A stretch of DNA of 64,000 bases, taken from contig NZ_JABAIA010000002.1 of NCBI RefSeq assembly GCF_012641275.1, forward strand, positions 1,240,001 to 1,304,000, in the 5' to 3' direction. Below, piece by piece: positions 36,415 through 43,880 of this stretch. This DNA is from Chitinophaga varians. GTDB lineage: Bacteria > Bacteroidota > Bacteroidia > Chitinophagales > Chitinophagaceae. Each line of letters begins with the position of its first letter. Within the stretch, counting starts at the first letter, position 1. Position numbers and translations under genes: made by a program. The notes below the pieces were generated by a model. It ran no database searches and had not been told where the DNA came from. It was given only the letters and a program-made list of their open reading frames with translations.

Positions 36415-37401
36415 TTAGACGCTCTTCCTGGTGACTTTGGGCACCTTAACGGTCACTTCATAAGTGCCCGGGACAAACAGTCTGAACGAAAACCGGGGGT
36501 TTACGCTATAGACAGGATCGGTGGTAGGGGCTACGCCCGGATCTATTTTCACAAAGTCGCTCGGTATCCTGTAATACATGAGGTATCCGTATCCCGTAAC
36601 TTCCTTCAGCGGGAAAGGAGTTACCTCAAAATCACAGATCATGCTGGAATCGGTATACTGTACCGGGTGGAAGCGCGAGTAGCTTTCAAATAACGGCCTG
36701 TCGCCACGTTTGATAAGCTCTCCTGCTTTCGGGTTAAACGGCGTGCCGTTTTTGTCCGTGACTTTCAGGATCACCCGGAAACCATCGTTGGATAATTTTT
36801 TGTACGTCATATCCGGTGAACCGATATCGCCGCTGGTGGTGGTATTGTTCTTGAACCAGGCGCAGCCTTTGCTGATGTCCTGGAACTCCAGCAGGTACAA
36901 TTGAATCACGGATATATTCTTGAATATCTTGATGCCTCTTTCGTTGGCCACGCTGATATCGAAAGTATAGTTGCCATTGGGAATATTGATAGAGCCATTG
37001 TTAATGATCAGCTGGCCCGATTTCTCTACTATCTGCAAAGGTGGAACGCGCTGTTTGGTCCGGATAGCATTCAATTGCTCCACAGTAGTGTCCCTGTTGG
37101 GATCGAACAGTTTGGTAAATACCAGTATTTCCTGTGAATCGGTAAAGGCCTTAATGGATTTACCGGTGGCGAGGTCACGGATGTCGACCAGCTTTACGCT
37201 TAGCGGATAGCTGGTGCCATCGCCCTGGAAAGAACGTGCATCTGCGGTAAAGTAGGTGCCTTTGGGTACACGGAAAGTGTCGTCCACGTATCTGATCTGA
37301 TCGCTGATATAGCCGGGGACGATTTTTTTGCAGGACATGAACGCTGCGATGACCAGCAGTATCAGCAGTCCTTTTTCGTATATGCGTTGGATTGATTTCA
37401 T
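36415..37401 (-). CDS. DUF5007-like lipoprotein
   Basis: 328 residues with a lipoprotein signal (MKSIQRIYEKGLLILLVIAAFMSCKK, lipobox MSC). The mature protein is beta-rich (PKGTYFTADARSFQGDGTSYP, NIPNGNYTFDISVANERG, YGYLMYYRIPSDFVKIDP). This pattern, and its position behind SusC, SusD and a fasciclin protein, fit the DUF5007 family; the assignment is from memory of that gene order and is moderately sure. It is probably an outer-membrane-anchored accessory binding protein. It is the last gene of the minus-strand operon starting at 42813; 9 bases separate it from the fasciclin gene. Confidence 0.65.
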   Translation of the reverse strand: MKSIQRIYEKGLLILLVIAAFMSCKKIVPGYISDQIRYVDDTFRVPKGTYFTADARSFQGDGTSYPLSVKLVDIRDLATGKSIKAFTDSQEILVFTKLFDPNRDTTVEQLNAIRTKQRVPPLQIVEKSGQLIINNGSINIPNGNYTFDISVANERGIKIFKNISVIQLYLLEFQDISKGCAWFKNNTTTSGDIGSPDMTYKKLSNDGFRVILKVTDKNGTPFNPKAGELIKRGDRPLFESYSRFHPVQYTDSSMICDFEVTPFPLKEVTGYGYLMYYRIPSDFVKIDPGVAPTTDPVYSVNPRFSFRLFVPGTYEVTVKVPKVTRKSV

Positions 37402-37410
37402 AGTCTGACT

Positions 37411-38103
37411 TTATTTTGGTTGCTTGGCGAAAGTGAAAATATGGGAGTTGCCTATTACATGCACCACCCCATTGTTGGTAATGATGCCAGACGACTGGAT
37501 GATGTCTTTTACATCCCGCTGTGATTCCGGCAAAGCGGCCAGCGAGTCCGGATCTACCGGGTCCCTGGTGCCAAAGATTTTGGTGATATAAATATATTTC
37601 GGACGTTCCGTGAAGCCGGCGTTCACATATGTATTGCTGGGGTCTTCCTCCAGGGTGATGAGGCGTTGTTCTCCGTCTTTGGCCGAATACATGGTCCCGT
37701 ACTTATTCAGGGAGTCACGCGTAATGTTTCCCTGGAAGATATAAGCCCGCAGGGAGTCTTTCAGGCCGGGAAAATCCAGCTGGTCGAAGTTGAATACCAG
37801 GTTTTCATCGCCGGTCTGCAATTGCAGCCTAGTCTGTACCACTTTTTTTACATAATTATTAATGCAATAGTTGGTCGGAGCAAAGAAAGTGGTATTGTTG
37901 GCATTTACTTCGTCTTTTAATCCTGTCTTGTCAATCAGGAGGATAAGCGTATCAAACAGGTGGTTAGTATGGAGGTATTCGTACGTACTTCCGTTGAATT
38001 TGGCGGAATGAAGGTTCCCGCCAACGATATAATCCTTTTTGCAGGACTGGAATGCCACCAGCAGTATACAGCCAAGAAAGATATAGTGGGTGATCTTTTT
38101 CAT
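37411..38103 (-). CDS. Fasciclin (FAS1) domain lipoprotein
   Basis: 230 residues with a lipoprotein signal (MKKITHYIFLGCILLVAFQSCKKD, lipobox QSC). The region TLILLIDKTGLKDEVNANNTTFFAPTNYCINNYV matches the FAS1 H1-type motif (TxFAPTNxA), and the C-terminal IIQSSGIITNNGVVHVIGNSHIF matches the FAS1 end motif (NGVVHVID). FAS1 domains mediate adhesion or binding. In Bacteroidota they are often coded beside SusC/SusD, as here. The gene is 18 bases after the SusD stop and is followed by the DUF5007-like gene. The ligand is unknown. Confidence 0.85.
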   Translation of the reverse strand: MKKITHYIFLGCILLVAFQSCKKDYIVGGNLHSAKFNGSTYEYLHTNHLFDTLILLIDKTGLKDEVNANNTTFFAPTNYCINNYVKKVVQTRLQLQTGDENLVFNFDQLDFPGLKDSLRAYIFQGNITRDSLNKYGTMYSAKDGEQRLITLEEDPSNTYVNAGFTERPKYIYITKIFGTRDPVDPDSLAALPESQRDVKDIIQSSGIITNNGVVHVIGNSHIFTFAKQPK

Positions 38104-38121
38104 GATCTTTTTTTTAGATGG

Positions 38122-39627
38122 TTACAGTCTTCCGTTCCAGTAAGGTGTTTGTTTCATCAGAGGGTTGTCTTTGAAGATGTCCCTGTTGATAGGCCAGTAG
38201 GTCCTGCCGTAGTTGGCGTTTCCCTGGGTGAATGAGCCGGAGAGTTTGTCGTTGAAGTCCCCCAGCTTTTTAGTGCGGCAGAGGTCCCAGTAGGTCTGTC
38301 CTTCGGCATATAACTCTCTTACTCTTTCGTATACGATGAAAGTAAAGAGGTCGTCACCGGTGAGGGACGGGTCGGTTGGCGTTACTCCGGCGCGTTGCCG
38401 GATCTTGTCCACCAGTGCGCGTGCGCCCGGTTCATCACCCAGTTTGAAGAGCGCTTCTGCGCGGAGCAGTATAATATCTGACAAACGGGAGACCAGGATA
38501 TTATTGGAAAACCAGGGGTCCCGTTTGATGTCGCCATCTTTATAGATGACGCTGGAATATTTCCTGAGCATGGGCCATCTGCCATCAAGCGCATAGTACC
38601 ATACTTTGAAACGCAGATCGGTGGTGTCGCTACCGAAGCGGTCATAGATTTTGTCGATAGTCTCCATATTCACGAGCCAGGGAACATCATCGGTATTTAC
38701 TGGTTTACGGGTAGCCAGGAACGGGTCGTACAGCGTTCTTTCGGCGATACCTTTTTTGGAGCCTTCATTCTGATTGTAGTTGATATTGATTTCGAAGATG
38801 CTCTCCGTGGAATGTCCGAGGGTCATCTTCACGTAGGTGGCGGAGTCGGTGATGAACGTGAGGTTAAATTTGCCGGGATTGTTCACGATCTCACGGGTGT
38901 TCTCTTCACATTTGGCATAGTTGCCCATCCAGGCATAGATGTGTGCTTCCAGTGCCAGGGCGGTGGCAAGGCTGGCCCTGATGCCGCGGTCACCGGTGTT
39001 TTCTGTCGTTACCGGCAATAGTTTTTTGGCCTGTTCCAGGTCGGCGATGGCTTGTTCCAGCACTTTCTGCTGGGCCTCACGGCCATAGTTTTTAGCTTCC
39101 GACACATCTTCTACGGCCTCAGTAACAAGCGGCACATCTCCCCATACCTTCGAAATGAAGAAATAGTTGAATGCACGGAGGTAGTATGCTTCGCCGAGAA
39201 AATAGTTTTTTCTGTCCTGTACTTTAAATGCACTGACAGGAATGGCCGGTATTTTTTTGATCAGCAGATTGGCCTGTGCGATCGCTTTGTAGAAGGGTGT
39301 CCAGTCCTGAAGGTTTTCCAGGTAACCGTAGTAGGAACCATCAAAGGAGCCGTCACGCAACTGGTGTATGGCGTAGTCACTGCCATAGGTGATGAGGAAC
39401 GTGTTACACGGAACATCGCCGTATACGTAGTAGCGGTTTTCATCGGTGAGTGCATCGCGGAGGAGCGAGTAGCCGCCGAGCAGGCCGGCCAGCGCATCGT
39501 TTTCATTCTGCCAATAAACACCGCTGGACGGTGTTTCCCGGGGATTCAGTTCCAGCACTTTTTTACAGGACATCCCCAGCATGCTGGCCATGCACAGAAG
39601 GCAGACAATTATATGTATTCGTTTCAT
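38122..39627 (-). CDS. SusD/RagB-family lipoprotein
   Basis: 501 residues with a lipoprotein signal (MKRIHIIVCLLCMASMLGMSCKKVLEL, lipobox MSC). SusD hallmarks include LNPRETPSSGVYWQNENDALAGLLGGYS, the TPR-like GEAYYLRAFNYFFISKVWGDVPLVTE, and the C-terminal VRELYAEGQTYWDLCRTKKLGDF and YWPINRDIFKDNPLM. It pairs with the SusC protein encoded 18 bases upstream. The group SusC-SusD-FAS1-DUF5007-like lies between the two RiPP operons, without enzymes that would reveal a glycan substrate. Confidence 0.93.
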   Translation of the reverse strand: MKRIHIIVCLLCMASMLGMSCKKVLELNPRETPSSGVYWQNENDALAGLLGGYSLLRDALTDENRYYVYGDVPCNTFLITYGSDYAIHQLRDGSFDGSYYGYLENLQDWTPFYKAIAQANLLIKKIPAIPVSAFKVQDRKNYFLGEAYYLRAFNYFFISKVWGDVPLVTEAVEDVSEAKNYGREAQQKVLEQAIADLEQAKKLLPVTTENTGDRGIRASLATALALEAHIYAWMGNYAKCEENTREIVNNPGKFNLTFITDSATYVKMTLGHSTESIFEININYNQNEGSKKGIAERTLYDPFLATRKPVNTDDVPWLVNMETIDKIYDRFGSDTTDLRFKVWYYALDGRWPMLRKYSSVIYKDGDIKRDPWFSNNILVSRLSDIILLRAEALFKLGDEPGARALVDKIRQRAGVTPTDPSLTGDDLFTFIVYERVRELYAEGQTYWDLCRTKKLGDFNDKLSGSFTQGNANYGRTYWPINRDIFKDNPLMKQTPYWNGRL

Positions 39628-39645
39628 ATCTTTTAGTTTTTAACG

Positions 39646-42600
39646 TTAAAAGCCCAGATCAATTCCCAGTGTGAATTTTGTCGGGATAGGGTACCCGTCG
39701 CCGTCATAAATGCCATAGGCATTTACGGCTTCCGCATCCGGAATGGAGGACCGCTGCAGCGTGAACACGTTATCCATGATGCCGTATACACGGAGCCGGT
39801 TGAGCCTTAGTGTTTTCAGTACCCGCGGATTAAAGGAGTAGTTAACGCTGATGTTCTTCAGACGGCAGTAGGAGCCGTTCTGGATATACATGGTGGAGCC
39901 ATCCAGCCAGGCGTAGTGATAGTCCCGGTCGGCTGAACGCAGGGAGAGCGAGGGAATATCAGCGATATCTCCCGGCTTTTTCCAGTAGTTCACCTTGCTC
40001 AGGTCGAAGAGCGCGCCTTTGGCCAGCTTGGTTTCGCCATCGTCGCCACTGCCGTCGAACAGGTTGACATAACGGCGGATCATATAGGAGTTCAATATCT
40101 GGCGTCCGAGGGTGAAAGTGAGAAAGAACGAAAATGAAAACCCTTTATAGGAAATGGTATTATTAATACCACCGGTATATTTTGGGTTGGGATCGCCGCC
40201 CACGATCTGGTCCATGGGGCCTTTGATATTGAAGTTGCCTACCTGGTCCACGATGATCGGGTCGCCGGCCTTGTAAGCCACGCCCACCACGTTTTTCAAC
40301 GGCTGCCCTGTAAGGAGGTTAAAGGGCACATCGGAATCTTTGGAATAAACGCCCCTGTTTTCAAACACGAACATCTGGTTAACGGGTTTACCTACGTCAA
40401 GCAGATAGTCAAAACCATAGGCGCCGCCGTTATACGACACAATAAGGCTTCTGCCGCCGTTAGGCAGGCTGGTGATCACGTTCTGGTTGTAGGAAATATT
40501 GAAGTCGGTGAACCATTGTACCGCGCTTTTCTCTGACAGGTTTTTACTGTTGATCATCAGTTCCACGCCGGCATTGCGGATGCCGATGGCATTTGTCTTG
40601 GCGAGGTCATAGCCGCTGTAGATCGGCAGTTTGTAGTCGAAGAAACCGCGGCTGGTGCCACGGGAATAGGCGTCTACGGTGAGGCGGATGCGGTCTTTGA
40701 AGAAAGTGGCCTCCAGTCCGATGTTGCTTTGGATGGATTGTTCCCAGGAAAGGTTTTTCTGCGCGATGCCGCTTGAATAGTTAGGGATGATCACGGAGCC
40801 TCCGTTGTAGGTGGTGGCGGGTGAGTTGCTCTTATCGCCGAATTTGGCGGCATTTACCGTGTAAGTGTTGTAGCCGAGGTAGTTGTCCTGCGGCTGACTT
40901 CCGGTAATGCCATAGCTGCCGCGTATTTTCAGGTAACTGAGCCAGTTGCTGCTGCTTTGCATAAATGCTTCATCACTGATGATCCAGCCTGCCGATACAG
41001 AAGGGAAATAGCCCCAGCGGTTGTTTTTGCCAAACTTGGAAGAGGCATCGGCATTAAAAACGGCAGACAGCAGGTATCTACCTTTGAAGTCATAGTTCAT
41101 CCTTGCAAAGAGGCTCTGAAGACCGTATTCCTGGAACGCGGAACTGGCGGTGCTGAAATTTTTGTTGGCCGTGTTAACGGTATTGACATAGTCGCTCGCA
41201 ATGAAGTCTGCATCTGCATAAGTATTGCGGTAAGCATTGTACTCCATGTTCTGGCCACCGATCAGGTTCACCGTATGCTGGCCCAGCTTTTTCGTGTATT
41301 CAAGGGTGTTAAAGACGGTGAGGTGTTCGGATTTGTCTGCAAAGGAAGAGGCAAAGCCGAAACCGTTGTCTCTCACTACGCTGGGTGAATAGTAATCACG
41401 GTTGGAATTGGAGGCCTCGTATGATACGGTGGTATTGAACATCAGTGATGGCAGCACGGCATAGTTAAAGACTGTGCTCAGCTGCAGGCTGTTGTTGATG
41501 TTCTTGTCCATCTTGCGGCCGTTGCCCACCAGGAACTCTTCACCGGCATCGGTGAGTTTGTAGAAGGATGAGGGCAGTGCGTCGCTGCTGAAGGAGAAGT
41601 TACCGCCGGTACGTTCATTGACAGAGCGCGGCCGGTCTGTTCTGTATAACCGGAAGATGGTGCGGTTACTGAGTTTGGGCGTGATCTGTATGCTTACGTT
41701 GGAGATCATGCTGTATCTTTTGAACCCGGTATTTTTCAGGATGCCTTCTTCGTTGTAGTGACCGAGGCTCACGCGGTAGTTGACCAGCTCTGTGCCGCCG
41801 GAGATAGACATGTCATAATTGTGGATCATGCCTCGCTGATAGAAAAGCCCTTGCCAGTCGGTGTTGTTGTTGAAGGTTGGATTGAGGCTGTCGGTAAGCA
41901 TCTGCGGCAGTTTGTAATTGTCTTCCCATTGGTTGTACTGGTTGAGCACATCCAGTTTCATTCTTCGTTCTTCCGCCCCGGTCACCAGTTCGGTGAGCTT
42001 ACGTTGTTCTGACACGCCATGGTAGGTGCTGAAATTGAATTGTGCTTTTCCGGCATGTGCTTTTCTTGTTTTAATGATAATTACGCCGTTGGAGCCCCTG
42101 GAACCATATATGGCGGCGGCAGAAGCGTCTTTCAGTACGTCAATGGATTCTATGTCGTTTGGGTTCAGGCCGGCCAGCAGGTTGGTATTGGTGCCCTGGC
42201 CATATGTCATCTGGCTGATGTCGTCGGTAGTGGTGGGGATGCCGTCGATCACGAAGAGCGGGGAACTGACGGCCCTGGCGGCATCATAGCCTCTGAGCAC
42301 GGAGGTGTTGCCCCTTACCACAAAAGTATTGCGAACTCCCGGTTCGCCGGAAAAGTTCTGCACGTTTACGCCGGCAACACGGCCCTGCAGTAACATGTCA
42401 AAGCTGGGCGCAGGTATGTCTTTGATCACATCGCCCTTTACGCTGGAAATGGCTGCAGTGTTTTTCTTCCGCGATACTTCCTGGTAGCCGATCACCACTA
42501 CGTCTTTGAGTGATTTTGAATCTGCCGACAGGGTGATGTTTACATTGTTCTTATTGCTGACATTGATTTCGCGTGACAAATAACCAACAAAAGAGAATTG

Positions 42601-42813
42601 AAGTGTTTTGGATGGTCCCTTTAAGGTGATGGTAAAGATACCATTGCTTGCGGAGGTGGTGCCATTGGAAGAAAGGCCTTTCTCAATGATGGTAACTCCC
42701 GGAAGCGGTGAGCCGGTTTCGTCCCTGACGATACCCGTTATCTTCAGGTCTTGCGCCTGCACTGATAGCGCGAGACACAACAAACTGAAAGCATGTAAAA
42801 GTCGCTTGATCAT
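39646..42813 (-). CDS. SusC/RagA-family TonB-dependent transporter
   Basis: 1055 residues from ATG 42813, which gives a good signal peptide (MIKRLLHAFSLLCLALSVQAQ); the 15 extra upstream codons contain no ribosome site. A carboxypeptidase-like domain (ITGIVRDETGSPLPGVTIIEKG, FVGYLSREI), plug (VVVIGYQEVSRKKNTAAISSV, AAAIYGSRGSNGVIIIKTRK) and barrel (ending FTLGIDLGF) are complete. No STN domain. It leads a four-gene operon with SusD, FAS1 and DUF5007-like genes. The long 5' region (42814-43550) holds a 23-bp palindrome and leader structures described separately. Confidence 0.95.
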   Translation of the reverse strand: MIKRLLHAFSLLCLALSVQAQDLKITGIVRDETGSPLPGVTIIEKGLSSNGTTSASNGIFTITLKGPSKTLQFSFVGYLSREINVSNKNNVNITLSADSKSLKDVVVIGYQEVSRKKNTAAISSVKGDVIKDIPAPSFDMLLQGRVAGVNVQNFSGEPGVRNTFVVRGNTSVLRGYDAARAVSSPLFVIDGIPTTTDDISQMTYGQGTNTNLLAGLNPNDIESIDVLKDASAAAIYGSRGSNGVIIIKTRKAHAGKAQFNFSTYHGVSEQRKLTELVTGAEERRMKLDVLNQYNQWEDNYKLPQMLTDSLNPTFNNNTDWQGLFYQRGMIHNYDMSISGGTELVNYRVSLGHYNEEGILKNTGFKRYSMISNVSIQITPKLSNRTIFRLYRTDRPRSVNERTGGNFSFSSDALPSSFYKLTDAGEEFLVGNGRKMDKNINNSLQLSTVFNYAVLPSLMFNTTVSYEASNSNRDYYSPSVVRDNGFGFASSFADKSEHLTVFNTLEYTKKLGQHTVNLIGGQNMEYNAYRNTYADADFIASDYVNTVNTANKNFSTASSAFQEYGLQSLFARMNYDFKGRYLLSAVFNADASSKFGKNNRWGYFPSVSAGWIISDEAFMQSSSNWLSYLKIRGSYGITGSQPQDNYLGYNTYTVNAAKFGDKSNSPATTYNGGSVIIPNYSSGIAQKNLSWEQSIQSNIGLEATFFKDRIRLTVDAYSRGTSRGFFDYKLPIYSGYDLAKTNAIGIRNAGVELMINSKNLSEKSAVQWFTDFNISYNQNVITSLPNGGRSLIVSYNGGAYGFDYLLDVGKPVNQMFVFENRGVYSKDSDVPFNLLTGQPLKNVVGVAYKAGDPIIVDQVGNFNIKGPMDQIVGGDPNPKYTGGINNTISYKGFSFSFFLTFTLGRQILNSYMIRRYVNLFDGSGDDGETKLAKGALFDLSKVNYWKKPGDIADIPSLSLRSADRDYHYAWLDGSTMYIQNGSYCRLKNISVNYSFNPRVLKTLRLNRLRVYGIMDNVFTLQRSSIPDAEAVNAYGIYDGDGYPIPTKFTLGIDLGF

Positions 42814-42922
42814 TGTAATGTTTTTTTTGATGAAAGTGGTTGATAATAGGCATGGCACGGCCTGGCCCTGCTATAGCAGCGCCTTTTGCCTGTATACAAA
42901 CAGGCTTGTCAGGTGAAGGATT

Positions 42923-42994
42923 TTATGAACGCAGCGGGCAATAAACGGCCAGGCCCCGTGGTGACAGGGCAAGGGGTAGCAAACTATCGTTCAT
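42923..42994 (-). CDS. Possible 23-residue leader peptide upstream of SusC
   Basis: A short minus-strand frame from ATG 42994 (MNDSLLPLALSPRG..., ending CPLRS) about 110 bases before the SusC start. It is preceded by a small hairpin (CTGC...GCAG) and a T run. The stretch GGCCTGGCC inside it (42955-42947) is complementary to GGCCAGGCC just upstream of SusC (42867-42859). This could be a translated leader controlling SusC, but a chance frame of this length is quite possible. Confidence 0.25.
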   Translation of the reverse strand: MNDSLLPLALSPRGLAVYCPLRS

Positions 42995-43097
42995 AAAAAT
43001 TACATCTGCATGCCGTGCAGATACGGCTTAGCTGCCACGGATGTGGTCCTGGAAAAGAAGTGTAGACATGTTATCGATTTTTGGTTGATGGGAAGAT

Positions 43098-43120
43098 GTT
43101 ACGCACGACCTGTGCATAAC
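43098..43120. promoter_or_regulatory. 23-bp palindromic operator candidate
   Basis: GTTACGCAC and GTGCATAAC around GACCT, symmetrical apart from one base pair. A related half-site CCTGTGCAT recurs near 43148-43156. It lies about 290 bases upstream of the SusC start. The regulator is unknown. Confidence 0.45.
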
Positions 43121-43554
43121 CTGTGTTTCACTATTTAGCGGTTAGGTCCTGTGCATGAAGCAGCCGTATCTCCTTTCCTTTTCAGGGAAAAGACAGCTTG
43201 ATTCCGGGCACGGAAAAAGATTTTCAGAACAATATGTTATCAGTGTTAAGTGAGCAGTACGGTTAAATCAATTTTAAATTTTGGTTGACATAAAAAATAA
43301 GAAGCTGACTACACGAGGCCCGCGACTAACAAATCAAGGATAGAATTACAACGTTTTTTCAATGTTCAGTTTACTTCAATAGCTCATGCTTTCATTCGTT
43401 GTGTAACGGCTTTCAATTTGTCTAGTAAATTAGGGCTTAAATCCCTACGGAGGCTGCGTTGGATTGTTTTCTGACAATTTGTTTACAAAGCCTTAAATTA
43501 TCTTGCAGTTATTGGTAAAGAGTATGCAAATATTGTGCTTTTTTGGAGCAAAAA

Positions 43555-43600
43555 AAGAAGGCTGACCAAAAGCAGCATCTGCTTTTGGTCCAGCCTTCTT
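43555..43600 (-). terminator. Terminator of the precursor-peptide operon
   Basis: AAGAAGGCTG (43555-43564) pairs with CAGCCTTCTT (43591-43600), and ACCAAAAGC (43565-43573) with GCTTTTGGT (43581-43589), leaving one bulged base and a short loop. On the minus strand it is followed by a run of T (A run at 43550-43556). It begins about 20 bases beyond the stop of the precursor gene. Confidence 0.88.
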
Positions 43601-43620
43601 ACTTTTCTGCTCGTATAACC

Positions 43621-43803
43621 TTAGCAGATGATAGTGGTGCACAGATGGCCCTCGTCATCTGTCTGCAGGGTATGCGTTGGGTGGCTCTGGCCCGCGAGGC
43701 CACCGGCAAGGCGCATGTTCATTTCGTTGTCAAGGCTGGTGACGAAGCTGTCAATTTTCAGGTCGTCGATGCTCAACTGGAGATTGATGGATTGATCTTT
43801 CAT
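43621..43803 (-). CDS. Lanthipeptide-like precursor peptide with GG leader
   Basis: 60 residues. The leader (1-35) has an LSIDDLKIDSF segment, like the L-x-(L/I)-x-x-L-x-(I/V) recognition motifs of class I leaders, an acidic stretch, and ends MRLAGG, a double-glycine site for a C39 peptidase. The predicted core (36-60) has Ser40, Thr43, Thr45, Thr48, Thr56 and Thr57 as possible dehydration sites, Cys55 and Cys60 as ring donors, and His41, His44, His53 with two Asp and a Glu. The modification enzymes and exporter are encoded at 28925-36363. This gene is last in the minus-strand ABC/TonB operon, 77 bases after the receptor, and is followed by a strong terminator. A small non-RiPP GG peptide remains possible. 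Confidence 0.78.
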   Translation of the reverse strand: MKDQSINLQLSIDDLKIDSFVTSLDNEMNMRLAGGLAGQSHPTHTLQTDDEGHLCTTIIC

Positions 43804-43880
43804 AAAATAGTGTTTTTGATAGTGATGCCTACTGTTATGGGGTTTCGGCTTATCCCCTTATTGCGCAATATCTTAGGTGG

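Larger units (their letters stand above)
42814..43550. other. Long intergenic region upstream of SusC, with regulatory structure
   Basis: About 740 bases with no full-size gene on either strand. It lies between the terminator of the precursor-peptide operon and the SusC start, and probably contains the promoter and a structured leader for the SusC operon. The recognisable parts are a 23-bp palindrome (43098-43120), a short possible leader frame (42923-42994) and several short palindromes near 42865-42905. I did not find a clear TAnnTTTG element. Confidence 0.5.
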
